Source: Arthrobacter pascens
GTDB taxonomy: Bacteria > Actinomycetota > Actinomycetes > Actinomycetales > Micrococcaceae
DNA: 64,000 bases
NCBI RefSeq assembly: GCF_017052465.1
Contig: NZ_JAFHKT010000139.1
Span: 1-64,000 of the forward strand
Reading direction: 5' to 3'
The notes beneath the pieces were generated by a model. The model worked only from the letters and a program-made list of their open reading frames with translations, made no database searches and was not told where the DNA came from. The first letter of the stretch is position 1. Each line of letters starts with the position of its first letter. Position numbers and translations under genes: made by a program. This document shows, piece by piece, positions 41,977 through 50,289 of this stretch.

Positions 41977-43488
41977 TCAGTTGGACGGGAAGTTGTAGGA
42001 GGCGCCGGAGGCGTGGGTGGGTTCGGGCCAGCGGGAGGTGATGACCTTGCCGCGGGTGTAGAAGGAGACGCCTTCGGGGCCGTAGATGTGCTTGTCGCCG
42101 AAGAGGGAGGCCTTCCAGCCGCCGAAGGAGTGGTAGGCCACCGGGACGGGCAGGGGCACGTTGATGCCGACCATGCCGACCGTCACGGAGCGCTGGAACT
42201 TGCGGGCGTGGGCGCCGGAGGAGGTGAAGATGGCGGTGCCGTTGCCGTAGGGGTTGGAGTTGATCAGCTTGATGCCGGCCTCCAGGTCATCGACGCGGAC
42301 CACCACGAGGACCGGTCCGAAGATTTCCTCGGTGTAGGCGGTCATTTCGGTCTGGACGTGGTCCAGGACGGTGGGGCCCACCCAGAAGCCTTCTTCGTGG
42401 CCGGGGACCACGAGGTCGCGGCCGTCCACCACCATCGCGGCGCCGGCGGCTTCGGCTTCGGTGACGATCCGGACGATGCGTTCCTTGGAGGCCGGGGTGA
42501 TGACCGGGCCCATTTCGGCCCCGGCTGAGGTGCCGTTGTCGACCTTGACGGCCAGGGCGCGCTCTTCGACCTTCTTCACCAGCAGTTCTGCGGCGTCGCC
42601 GACGGCGACGGCCACGGAGATGGCCATGCAGCGTTCGCCGGCGGAGCCGAACGCGGCGGCGGCGAGGTGGTCCGCGGCGTTGTCGAGGTCGGCATCGGGC
42701 ATCACGATGGCGTGGTTCTTCGCCCCGCCCAGGGCCTGGACGCGCTTGCCGTGCTTGGTGGCGGTCTCGTGGACGTACTGGGCGATCGGGGTGGAGCCGA
42801 CGAAGGAGATGCCGTCCACGTCCGGGTGGGTCAGCAGCCCGTCCACGGTCTCCTTGTCCCCGTGCAGCACCTGGAACACGCCGTCGGGCAGGCCGGCCTG
42901 CTTCCACAGCCTCGCCAGCAGCATCGAGGCGGAGGGGTCACGCTCGGAGGGCTTGAGGATGAAGGCGTTGCCGGTCGCAATCGCCATCGGCGCCATCCAC
43001 AGCGGCACCATGACCGGGAAGTTGAACGGCGTGATGCCCGCGACGACGCCGAGCGGCTCGCGGAAGGAGAAGACGTCGATGCCCGTCGAGACCTGGTCCG
43101 AGTAATCGCCCTTGAGCAGCTGCGGGATGCCGCAAGCGAACTCGATGACCTCCAGGCCGCGGCCGATCTCACCCTTCGCGTCCGAGAGCACCTTGCCGTG
43201 CTCGGCCGTGATCAGCGCGGCCAGTTCGTCAATGTGGGAGGCGACAAGCTCGCGGAACTTGAACAGCACCGCGGTGCGCTTGGCCAGGGAGATGTCCCCC
43301 CAGCTGTCCGCCGCGGCACGGGCCGCGGCGACCGTGGCGTCCAGGTCGGCACGGTTTGCCAGCCGCAGCTCGCCGCTCACGGCGCCGGTGGCCGGGTTGT
43401 AGACCGGCTGGGTCCGGTCGCCTTCACCGGCGGTCTCAGCGCCGTTGATGAAGTGGTTGATGGTGGTGGTGACGGTCGTCGTTGACAT
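41977..43488 (-). CDS. iolA: Methylmalonate-semialdehyde dehydrogenase (acylating)
   Basis: 503 residues, IolA/MmsA type. It converts malonate semialdehyde to acetyl-CoA (or methylmalonate semialdehyde to propionyl-CoA) with NAD and CoA. The catalytic Cys is in GSAGERCMAISVAV, with FVGSTPIAQYVHE for cofactor binding and EIFGPVLVVVRVDDLEAG near the end. It closes the carbon path of the iol operon. Confidence 0.95.
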   Translation of the reverse strand: MSTTTVTTTINHFINGAETAGEGDRTQPVYNPATGAVSGELRLANRADLDATVAAARAAADSWGDISLAKRTAVLFKFRELVASHIDELAALITAEHGKVLSDAKGEIGRGLEVIEFACGIPQLLKGDYSDQVSTGIDVFSFREPLGVVAGITPFNFPVMVPLWMAPMAIATGNAFILKPSERDPSASMLLARLWKQAGLPDGVFQVLHGDKETVDGLLTHPDVDGISFVGSTPIAQYVHETATKHGKRVQALGGAKNHAIVMPDADLDNAADHLAAAAFGSAGERCMAISVAVAVGDAAELLVKKVEERALAVKVDNGTSAGAEMGPVITPASKERIVRIVTEAEAAGAAMVVDGRDLVVPGHEEGFWVGPTVLDHVQTEMTAYTEEIFGPVLVVVRVDDLEAGIKLINSNPYGNGTAIFTSSGAHARKFQRSVTVGMVGINVPLPVPVAYHSFGGWKASLFGDKHIYGPEGVSFYTRGKVITSRWPEPTHASGASYNFPSN

Positions 43489-43531
43489 AGAGATGACTTC
43501 CTTGTCTGGGGCTTGAGGGAGAGGCCTGGGG

Positions 43532-45499
43532 CTAGCCGAGCAGCTTGCGCTGGCGGCTCTTGTGGTCGGTGTAGGTCTGGTAGGCCTGCTGGGTGGAGTC
43601 GAGGTCCGAGACCTGCGAGACGGGGACGTCCCACCAGGATTCGGAGCTGGGGGCGTCCAGCAGCGGGTCGGACTCGACGTGGATCAGGATGGGTCCGCTG
43701 CGTTCGGGGGCGGCTTTGGCGTCGCGGATGGCCTGCTCGAGTTCGGCGATGACCTTCTCCCCCGGTTCGATCCGGATGACCTTCACGCCGAGGCTTTCGG
43801 CGTTCAGGGCCAGGTCCACCGGGAGGGTGTCGCCTTCGTCGAAGCTGTGCTGCTCCTCGTTCAGCGCCCGGTACTGGGTGCCGAAACGCTGCGAACCCAG
43901 CATCTCGGAGAGCGAGCCGATGGAGGCGTAGCCGTGGTTCTGGATCAGGACCACGATCAGTTTGATCCGTTCGGCGACGGCGGTGACCAGCTCGGTGTGC
44001 ATCATCAGGTAGGAGCCGTCCCCCACCATCACGACGACGTCGCGCTGCGCCCCGCCCACGGCGGCTTCCGCCAGCGCTGCGCGCTTGACGCCCAGGCCGC
44101 CGGGGATTTCGTAGCCCATGCAGGAGTAGGCATATTCCACGTGGTAGCCGAACGGGTCGCGCACCCGCCACATCTTGTGCAGGTCACCGGGCAGCGAGCC
44201 TGCGGCGCAGATCACGACGTCCTGGGCATCCATGGCACGGCTCGTGGCACCGATGATCTCGTTCTGCGCCGGCAGCGGCGTGTGCCGGGTGTCGAAGGCC
44301 TCATCAACTGTGGTGTCCCAGCGCTGCTTCTCGGCCGCGACCTGCTGTTCCAGGTCCCCGCCCACGCGGTAGCCGCCGAGGGCCTGGTTCAGCTTGACCA
44401 GCGCCTTCCGGGCGTCCGCCACGATCGGCAGCGTGGTGCCGTGCTTGTACGCGTCGATGGCTGCGACGTTGATGTTGATGAACTTCACGTCCGGGTTCTG
44501 GAACGCGGTCCGCGACGCGGTGGTGAAGTCCTCGTAGCGGGTGCCGATGCCGATGATCAGGTCCGCCTCGGCCGCGATGGCGTTGGCCGCCGTCGTGCCG
44601 GTGGAGCCGATCGCGCCCAGGGAGAATCTGGAGTCCCACGGCAGCACGCCGACGCCGGCCTGGGTGTTGCCCACCGGGATGCCGGTCAACTCGACGAACT
44701 TGGCGAGTTCATCGTTGGCGTAGGCGTAGAGGACGCCGCCGCCGGCGATGATGAGCGGGCGCTTGGCGGCACGGATCGCCTCGGCGGCGCGGCGGATGTC
44801 CTCGTCGTCCGCGTCGGGGCGGCGGATGCGCCACTCGCGTTCGGCGAGGAACTCCTCGGGCACGTCGAAAGCCTCGGCCTGGACGTCCTGCGGCAGCGAA
44901 ATGGTTACGGCGCCGGTTTCGGCCGGGTCCGTCAGGACACGCAGCCCGTGGTGGAACGCGGAGAACAGCTGCTCGGGCCGGGTGACGCGGTCGAAAAACT
45001 TCGACAGCGGCCGAAAGGCGTCGTTGACGGTGATGTCGTAGGCGTAAGGCTGCTCGAGCTGCTGCAGGACCGGGTCCGCGGCGCGGGTGGCGAACGTGTC
45101 GCTGGGGAGCAGCAGCACCGGAAGGCGGTTGGTGGTGGCCAGCGCGGCGCCCGTAAGCAGGTTGGACGAACCGGGACCGATCGAGGTGCTGATCGCGAAG
45201 GTCTGGCGGCGCCGGGTGTGGCGTGCGTAGCCCACGGCCTGGTGCGCCTGTGCCTGTTCGTTGCGGCCCTGGTAGTACGGCATGATCGTCGGGTCGGCGG
45301 CCTGGTACTGCTTGAGGGCCTGCCCGACGCCGGCAACGTTGCCGTGCCCGAAGATGCCGAACGTGCCCGGAATCAACCGTTCCCGGTAGTCCTCGGTGCC
45401 GATCCGGTCAACCGTGTACTGCTTGGAAAGATATTCGACGACGGCCTGGGCCACGGTCATTCGCCGTGTTCCGGTTCCCGTTCCAGTTCTGATCCCCAT
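43532..45499 (-). CDS. iolD: 3D-(3,5/4)-trihydroxycyclohexane-1,2-dione hydrolase
   Basis: 655 residues, a ThDP enzyme that opens the ring of the IolE product to give 5-deoxy-glucuronate. The N-terminal IolD pattern GTFGIFGHGNVAGVGQAL and YYQGRNEQAQAHQAVGYAR is clear. The ThDP site GDGSYLMMHTELVTAVAE is followed by the Asn-rich IQNHGYASIGSL. The ATG at 45499 has GGAG nine bases upstream. A second ATG (MTVAQAVVEYL) 13 codons later is the alternative. Confidence 0.95.
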   Translation of the reverse strand: MGIRTGTGTGTRRMTVAQAVVEYLSKQYTVDRIGTEDYRERLIPGTFGIFGHGNVAGVGQALKQYQAADPTIMPYYQGRNEQAQAHQAVGYARHTRRRQTFAISTSIGPGSSNLLTGAALATTNRLPVLLLPSDTFATRAADPVLQQLEQPYAYDITVNDAFRPLSKFFDRVTRPEQLFSAFHHGLRVLTDPAETGAVTISLPQDVQAEAFDVPEEFLAEREWRIRRPDADDEDIRRAAEAIRAAKRPLIIAGGGVLYAYANDELAKFVELTGIPVGNTQAGVGVLPWDSRFSLGAIGSTGTTAANAIAAEADLIIGIGTRYEDFTTASRTAFQNPDVKFININVAAIDAYKHGTTLPIVADARKALVKLNQALGGYRVGGDLEQQVAAEKQRWDTTVDEAFDTRHTPLPAQNEIIGATSRAMDAQDVVICAAGSLPGDLHKMWRVRDPFGYHVEYAYSCMGYEIPGGLGVKRAALAEAAVGGAQRDVVVMVGDGSYLMMHTELVTAVAERIKLIVVLIQNHGYASIGSLSEMLGSQRFGTQYRALNEEQHSFDEGDTLPVDLALNAESLGVKVIRIEPGEKVIAELEQAIRDAKAAPERSGPILIHVESDPLLDAPSSESWWDVPVSQVSDLDSTQQAYQTYTDHKSRQRKLLG

Positions 45500-45505
45500 G
45501 GGAAA

Positions 45506-46441
45506 TTACTCCGATGCTTCTGTGGTGTGGTTGAGGAGGGAGGCAGCCGCGGCGACAGCGCCGGCGACATCGCCGTCCTGCGGGTAGAGCAGGGTCCGTC
45601 CGACAGTGAGTCCCTGCACGCCGGGGAGCGAGAGGGCGGCTTCCCAGGTGGCGAAGACTTCGTCCTGCGTCCCCTCGGGGTCCCCGCCCAGCAGAACCGT
45701 GGGCATGGTGGTCGCGGCCATGACGCGCTCCATCTCGGCCACCACCGGCAGCTTCATCCAGGTGTAGGCGCTCGTGGAGCCCAGTCCTTCGGCGATGGCG
45801 ATCGACTTGATCACGGCATCCGTGGAGAGGTCGTTGCGGACCCTGCCGTTTTCGCGGACCGACAAGAAAGGCTCCACCATGGCGATCAGCTTTCGCTCGG
45901 CGAGGGAATCGATGGCCTTGGCCGTCGCCTCGAGCATCGAGACGGTGTCCGGGTCACCAAGGCAGATCCGGGTGAGCATCTTGCCGCCGTCAGCGCCGAG
46001 GGCTTCCAGGGCGGCAGCGGTGTGGCCGGTGAAGCGGTCATCGAATTCATTGACCAGGCCGGTGAGGCCGCCGCGGTTCATCGACCCGAAGAGCAGCTTG
46101 CCCTCCAGCGCACCGAGCAGCAGCAGGTCATCCATGATGTCCGGGGAGGCGAGCACGCCGTCCACGGCCGGGTTGGCCAGCGCGATCCGCAGCCGGTCCA
46201 GCAGCTGCCGGCGGTCCGCCATGGCCACCGGATCGCTGCCCACCGCGAGGGCCCCGCGGGCCGGGTGGTCGGCAGCGACGATGAAGTTCTGCCTGCCTGA
46301 CTTGGGGCCGGGATGGCGGCGGCGTGCCTTGGCGGCGCGGGCAACGGCCTCCGGGTCCTCAAGGCGGATGGTGCTCAGATGCGCGTAGCGGCGGGGATCG
46401 TCATCCACCGCGAGGGTGGCGGTACCAGGGGTGAGGCTCAC
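45506..46441 (-). CDS. (beta/alpha)8-barrel aldolase-like protein of iol clusters (Cgl0158 type)
   Basis: 311 residues resembling the DeoC/FbaB class I aldolase group (FIVAADHPARGALAVG, LLLGALEGKLLFGSMNRGGL, MVEPFLSVRENGRVRND, PTVLLGGDPEGTQDEV). Possible Schiff-base lysines occur in GKMLTRICLGD and WMKLPVV. It overlaps iolC by four bases (46438-46441) and precedes iolD. No iolJ is seen in the window, so it may be the aldolase for 2-deoxy-5-keto-gluconate-6-phosphate. This is inferred from position; similar proteins occur in the Corynebacterium iol cluster. Confidence 0.78.
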   Translation of the reverse strand: MSLTPGTATLAVDDDPRRYAHLSTIRLEDPEAVARAAKARRRHPGPKSGRQNFIVAADHPARGALAVGSDPVAMADRRQLLDRLRIALANPAVDGVLASPDIMDDLLLLGALEGKLLFGSMNRGGLTGLVNEFDDRFTGHTAAALEALGADGGKMLTRICLGDPDTVSMLEATAKAIDSLAERKLIAMVEPFLSVRENGRVRNDLSTDAVIKSIAIAEGLGSTSAYTWMKLPVVAEMERVMAATTMPTVLLGGDPEGTQDEVFATWEAALSLPGVQGLTVGRTLLYPQDGDVAGAVAAAASLLNHTTEASE

Positions 46442-47478
46442 AGGGCCGCTCCTTCGGGGGTGAGTTGGCTGGCATCCCGGCCGGGAACAGCAGCACCGGG
46501 AACAGCATCCGGGGCAAGTCGTCCGCGCTCGGCCAGCAGCGAGATGACCTCGTCCGGCGTCGGCATGGCATCGGCACAGGACAGGCGGGAGGCGACGATC
46601 GCGCCGGCGGCGTTGGCATAGTCAAGGACCTGCGCCAGCGGCCAGCCCGAGAGCAGCCCGTGGCAGAAGGCCCCACCGAAGGAGTCGCCGGCGCCGAGGC
46701 CGTTGACTGTCTCCACGGGAACGGGGGCGGAGACCACGCGTTCGGTGCGGGTCTTCGCCATCACACCTTCGGGGCCAAGCTTGACGACGGCGATCTCGAC
46801 GCCGGCCGCCAGGAGGCGGTCCGCCTGCTCGTCCGGGGTGCCCTCGCCGACGGCAACGGCGCACTCCTTGTCGTTGCCTATCGCCACGGTGACATGGGGC
46901 AGGATCCGGGCTACCTGGGCACAGGCCTCTTCTTCCGAGTCCCAGAACATGGGGCGGTAGTCCAGGTCCAGGATGGTGTACTGGCCGTCCTTCAGCTCGG
47001 CACGGGGCCTGGCCTCATGGGCCTTGATGTGGGCTTCTCGGCTGGGTTCCTGGCACAGGCCCGTCACGGTGGACCAGAAGATTCGCGCGTTTTTGATGGC
47101 GTCCAGGTCCAGTTCGCTGGCCTTGATCTGCAGGTCCGGTGCCGTGGGAACGCGCCCGTAGAAGTAGAGCGGAAAGTCCTCCGGCGGCTTGATCGCGCAG
47201 AAGGTCACCGCCGTGGGCCATTCCTTCACGGGGCTGACAAAGGAGTCGTCCACGTTGAACTTCCGCAGTTCACGGTGCAGGTAGTTTCCGAAGGCGTCGT
47301 CGCCGGTCCGGGTGATCACTGCGGTGCGGCGGCCGTGGCGGGCCGCGGCAACAGCCACATTGGACGGGGAGCCACCGAGGTACTTGCCGAAGGACGTCAC
47401 GTCCTCCAGGTCCACCCCAATGTCGTTCGGGTAGATATCAACGCTGATGCGCCCGATCGTGAGCAGTTCGTGGGTCAC
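46438..47478 (-). CDS. iolC: 5-dehydro-2-deoxygluconokinase
   Basis: 346 residues from a GTG at 47478 (MTHELLTIGRISVDIYPN). The frame is open to 47571, but the extra part looks non-coding. A PfkB-family sugar kinase: YLGGSPSNVAVAAARHG near the N-terminus and GLGAGDSFGGAFCHGLL with the catalytic Asp near the C-terminus. It phosphorylates 2-deoxy-5-keto-gluconate. First gene of the eight-gene leftward iol operon; two IolR-type sites lie upstream. Confidence 0.92.
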   Translation of the reverse strand: MTHELLTIGRISVDIYPNDIGVDLEDVTSFGKYLGGSPSNVAVAAARHGRRTAVITRTGDDAFGNYLHRELRKFNVDDSFVSPVKEWPTAVTFCAIKPPEDFPLYFYGRVPTAPDLQIKASELDLDAIKNARIFWSTVTGLCQEPSREAHIKAHEARPRAELKDGQYTILDLDYRPMFWDSEEEACAQVARILPHVTVAIGNDKECAVAVGEGTPDEQADRLLAAGVEIAVVKLGPEGVMAKTRTERVVSAPVPVETVNGLGAGDSFGGAFCHGLLSGWPLAQVLDYANAAGAIVASRLSCADAMPTPDEVISLLAERGRLAPDAVPGAAVPGRDASQLTPEGAAL

Positions 47479-47592
47479 GGTAATCGCGGACCTTTCTGTT
47501 TGAACTCTGTACCTAAGCAGCTGGACAGCCTGGGCTCCGGTGTTTGCCGACCCCCGTGAGCGGGGCCACACCCCTACTTTGCCCTAGAATGA

Positions 47593-47620
47593 ATGTCCTG
47601 TCAAAGGTTTGTACTGACAT
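47593..47620. promoter_or_regulatory. IolR-type sites upstream of iolC
   Basis: TTTGTACTGACAT (47608-47620) differs by one base from the 13-base motif at 32734 and 48131. ATGTCCTGTCAAA (47593-47605) is a partial second copy that contains a TTGACA -35 on the minus strand. Together they suit repression of the main iol operon. Confidence 0.6.
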
Positions 47621-47708
47621 ATTTACAACTTGCATTTACCGGCTGGCCCTACTAGCGGAAGCGCTCCAAAACACCCTGCCGCCATCGCCGGGACCAGGCT
47701 TCCTGCAG

Positions 47709-48113
47709 CTACTTCTTGGGGACGGCCAGCTCCCCGGTGACGTACTGGGCGCGGCCGAATCCGAAGGACCAGTCCCCCGCGGTGTTTTCCACGTATCCGA
47801 TGAACACATTCTCGCCAGCGACCCCCAGCTCCCCCAGCTTGTCGGCAACGGCAGCGAAGAGGGACTGCTTGGCCTCCTGGCTGCGTCCGCCCTGGGTGAA
47901 GATCTGGATCATCACCACCTCCGGGGTGCGCTCAAAGCCAAGCCCGGCGTCCTGCGCGAAGATCTGTCCCCCCGGGTGCTCGGTGACGATGTGGAAGTAG
48001 TCACGTTCCGGTATGCCATATTCAGCCAGGATGGCGTCGTGGATGCCCCTGCTCAGCTGCTGCAGCTCCCGGGGGCTCCGGCCTTCATTGACGTCGATGC
48101 GCACGAGTGGCAC
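47709..48113 (-). CDS. Tautomerase-family protein
   Basis: 134 residues from a GTG at 48113, five bases after AGGAG. Removal of the initiator exposes Pro (PLVRIDVNEG), the N-terminal catalytic base of 4-oxalocrotonate tautomerases, here in the longer two-unit form. The C-terminal GDWSFGFGRAQYVTG is typical of this subgroup. An exact copy of the IolR-type motif lies 18 bases upstream, so it probably belongs to the inositol regulon. A role in keto-enol change of an inosose or dione intermediate is inference. It ends 230 bases before iolC begins. Confidence 0.88.
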   Translation of the reverse strand: MPLVRIDVNEGRSPRELQQLSRGIHDAILAEYGIPERDYFHIVTEHPGGQIFAQDAGLGFERTPEVVMIQIFTQGGRSQEAKQSLFAAVADKLGELGVAGENVFIGYVENTAGDWSFGFGRAQYVTGELAVPKK

Positions 48114-48130
48114 TGGTGCTCCTTTGTTAG

Positions 48131-48143
48131 TTTGTCCTGACAT
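48131..48143. promoter_or_regulatory. IolR-type operator of the tautomerase gene
   Basis: TTTGTCCTGACAT is identical to 32734-32746. It lies 18-30 bases upstream of the tautomerase GTG, where it would cover the promoter start region. Confidence 0.7.
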
Positions 48144-48177
48144 ACTATCAAAATAGCTTGGCGGGGCACAAGCAAAA

Positions 48178-48235
48178 ACGCACGACGCCGGGCGGTGACC
48201 TTTTTGCGAAAAGGTGACCGCCCGGCGTCGTGCGT
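48178..48235 (-). terminator. Very long intrinsic terminator of the arsR operon
   Basis: Arms 48178-48204 and 48209-48235 are 27 bases with one mismatch, around a TGCG loop. On the minus strand they are followed by TTTTT. It ends the leftward ArsR-AHSA1 operon. Confidence 0.9.
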
Positions 48236-48280
48236 CTCATGCCTGCCGGATCTGATACTGCAGGAAGCCCTGAGGCCCGC

Positions 48281-48754
48281 TTACCTGGCGAGCAGTTCCT
48301 CCAGCCGCTCGTAGCCGTCGGTCATGCCGCTTTCCATTCCGGATTGGGCCATGCCATCCCGGGCCTCCTGCGTCGGGTAAACGGAGTGTCCCCGCAACCG
48401 GCAACGGCCGTCGCCGAGATTCTCGAAATTCATGAACTCGATGCTGACGACGTCCGGATAGCCGCTGAACTCGAAGGTCTGGATGGCGAACTCGTTCTCG
48501 CGGACGGTGTGGAAGATGCCGCTGAAGGCATACTTTGCGCCGTCCGGGCCGGTGTGGTTGTAGAGGTAGCTGCCGCCGGAGCGGAAGTCGTAATGGTCGA
48601 TTTCCACGTTGGTGCCGCGCGGTCCAAGCCATTGCGTGATGAGTTCAGGCTCCCTGTGCGCCCGGAAGACATCTGCGACGGGGTAATCGAACTCCCGCTC
48701 CCAATCGATGAAGGGGACGCCGTCAGGAACGGTGAGTTTAAGCGCATTGCTCAT
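48281..48754 (-). CDS. SRPBCC/AHSA1-domain protein
   Basis: 157 residues with the Activator-of-Hsp90-ATPase-like START fold (FDYPVADVFRAHREPELITQWLGPRG; C-terminal EARDGMAQSGMESGMTDGYERLEELL). The fold binds hydrophobic ligands. Its start overlaps the arsR stop (ATGA, 48751-48754). ArsR-AHSA1 pairs are common in actinobacteria, but the ligand is unknown. Confidence 0.9.
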   Translation of the reverse strand: MSNALKLTVPDGVPFIDWEREFDYPVADVFRAHREPELITQWLGPRGTNVEIDHYDFRSGGSYLYNHTGPDGAKYAFSGIFHTVRENEFAIQTFEFSGYPDVVSIEFMNFENLGDGRCRLRGHSVYPTQEARDGMAQSGMESGMTDGYERLEELLAR

Positions 48755-49122
48755 TTTCTGTCCTTTTGACTACTGCCGCCGTGGGCGGCGTTGGAGTGGA
48801 GCACGGCATCAAGGCCGCGGAACTGCGCCTCGCGGACCAGCCGGTACTGGTCGATCCACGCGGTGAGCGCTTCGAGCCGTGCGGGGTTCAGGTGGACGGG
48901 CCGGCGCTGGGCATCGCGGCTGCGGGTGACCAGCTGCGCCTGCTCGAGGACCTGGATGTGCTTCGAAACCGCCTGCTTGGAGATCTCGAAGGGTTCGGCC
49001 AGTTCGTTGACGGTGGCAGGGCCCCGGCTCAGCCGGGAGATGAGGCGGCGCCGGACGGGATCGGACAGGGCCATGAAGGCCAAGTCGAGAAGGTCGTCGT
49101 CGTCCGTCGTGTCCACTGCCAC
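48751..49122 (-). CDS. ArsR-family winged-helix regulator
   Basis: 123 residues. The ArsR helix-turn-helix is FMALSDPVRRRLISRLSRGPATVNELAEPFEISKQAVSKHIQVLEQAQLV, split by the family pattern. No metal-binding CxC is present, so the signal is not a thiophilic metal through the classical site. The GTG at 49122 is used, but a GTG two codons later has a better-placed AGAAGG. Four 13-bp direct repeats lie just upstream. Confidence 0.9.
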   Translation of the reverse strand: MAVDTTDDDDLLDLAFMALSDPVRRRLISRLSRGPATVNELAEPFEISKQAVSKHIQVLEQAQLVTRSRDAQRRPVHLNPARLEALTAWIDQYRLVREAQFRGLDAVLHSNAAHGGSSQKDRK

Positions 49123-49143
49123 TGCCTTCTAACTGGTGCTTAT

Positions 49144-49195
49144 TAATCAACCTAGCTAATCAACCTAGCTAATCAACCTAACTAATCAACCTATT
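49144..49195. repeat. Four 13-bp direct repeats upstream of arsR
   Basis: TAATCAACCTAGC occurs twice exactly (49144-49156, 49157-49169). TAATCAACCTAAC (49170-49182) and TAATCAACCTATT (49183-49195) follow. A fifth ATCAACC lies at 49201-49207, and GGTT half-sites pair with AACC nearby. The array begins 22 bases before the arsR start. Confidence 0.9.
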
Positions 49196-49267
49196 GGTTT
49201 ATCAACCCTTCGGTTGTTAATCAGCGTAGACCTTGCCGCTCTCCGGGACAAGGGGTTAAACAAAGAA

Positions 49268-49324
49268 ACGCGGGGCCACCTTGAGGCAATCCAGCAGATG
49301 GATTGGCCGGGGGTGACCCCGCGT
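49268..49324 (-). terminator. Terminator of sucCD
   Basis: ACGCGGGGCCACC (49268-49280) pairs with GGTGACCCCGCGT (49312-49324) with one mismatch, and an inner CAATCCA/TGGATTG stem adds to it. On the minus strand TTTCTTTG follows. Confidence 0.82.
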
Positions 49325-49354
49325 CGCTTTCAGGGAGCTGATGTCCCTGTGGAA

Positions 49355-50257
49355 CTACAGAGCTGCGTAAACCTCGCGCAGCAGCGTGGCGGTCTCGGAC
49401 GGCGTCTTGCCGACCTTGACGCCGGCGGCCTCGAGGGCTTCCTTCTTGGCCTGGGCGGTGCCGGCGGAGCCGGAGACGATGGCGCCTGCGTGGCCCATGG
49501 TCTTGCCCTCCGGCGCGGTGAAGCCTGCTACGTAGCCGACAACCGGCTTGGTGACGTTGGCCTTGATGAAGTCCGCAGCGCGCTCTTCGGCGTCGCCGCC
49601 GATTTCGCCGATCATGACGATCGCCTTGGTCTCCGGGTCAGCCTCGAAAGCGGCCAGCGCGTCGATGTGCGTGGTACCGATGATGGGGTCGCCGCCGATG
49701 CCGATGGCGGTGGAGAAGCCAAGGTCGCGCAGTTCGTACATCATCTGGTAGGTCAGCGTGCCGGACTTGGATACCAGGCCGATGGGGCCCTTGCCGGTGA
49801 TGTTCGCCGGGGTGATGCCAACCAGGGCTTCACCCGGGGTGATGATGCCGGGGCAGTTCGGTCCGATGATGCGGGTGACCTGGTTGCCGTCGGCGTCCAG
49901 CTTGGACTGGGCCAGTGCCCAGAACTCGGCCGAGTCCTGGACCGGAACGCCTTCGGTGATGACAACGACCAGGCCGATGCCCGCCTCGATGGCTTCAACA
50001 ACGGCGTTCTTGGTGAAGGCCGGCGGAACGAAGACGATGGAGACGTCGGCGCCGGTCTCAGCGATGGCTTCCTTGACGGTGCCGAAGACGGTGATTTCGT
50101 TGTCGCCGTGCAGGACGGTGGTGCCGGCCTTGCGGGCGTTGACGCCGCCCACGATGTTGGTGCCGGCCTTGAGCATGAGGGCGGTGTGCTTGGTGCCTTC
50201 GCCGCCCGTGATGCCCTGGACGATGACCTTGGAGTCCTTGTTCAGATAAATAGACAT
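49355..50257 (-). CDS. sucD: Succinyl-CoA ligase, alpha subunit
   Basis: 300 residues, the normal SucD length. The CoA-binding Rossmann part opens with [21 protein letters not shown]. The phosphorylated His is in MGHAGAIV (about residue 253). It makes succinate and ATP/GTP from succinyl-CoA in the citric acid cycle with SucC, encoded just upstream. AGGAAAG precedes the ATG. Confidence 0.97.
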   Translation of the reverse strand: MSIYLNKDSKVIVQGITGGEGTKHTALMLKAGTNIVGGVNARKAGTTVLHGDNEITVFGTVKEAIAETGADVSIVFVPPAFTKNAVVEAIEAGIGLVVVITEGVPVQDSAEFWALAQSKLDADGNQVTRIIGPNCPGIITPGEALVGITPANITGKGPIGLVSKSGTLTYQMMYELRDLGFSTAIGIGGDPIIGTTHIDALAAFEADPETKAIVMIGEIGGDAEERAADFIKANVTKPVVGYVAGFTAPEGKTMGHAGAIVSGSAGTAQAKKEALEAAGVKVGKTPSETATLLREVYAAL

Positions 50258-50270
50258 GTTTTCTTTCCTA

Positions 50271-50289
50271 GATCTCGACAGGCTCGATC
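50271..50289. repeat. Dispersed small repeat, copy 3
   Basis: GATCTCGACAGGCTCGATC spans the sucC stop and the sucC-sucD gap. It has core TCGACAGGCTC as in copies 1 and 2, with self-complementary GATC/GATC arms. Confidence 0.65.

Noticed and set aside
43562..46300. A 912-codon plus-strand open frame across iolD and the aldolase gene
   Set aside because: It mirrors the codon positions of iolD and its neighbour, which are certain. It has no ribosome site and no domain.
49144..49195. The 13-bp direct repeats as replication iterons or a CRISPR array
   Set aside because: There are no spacers between units and no rep or cas gene. The array sits at the arsR promoter, so a regulatory role is simpler.
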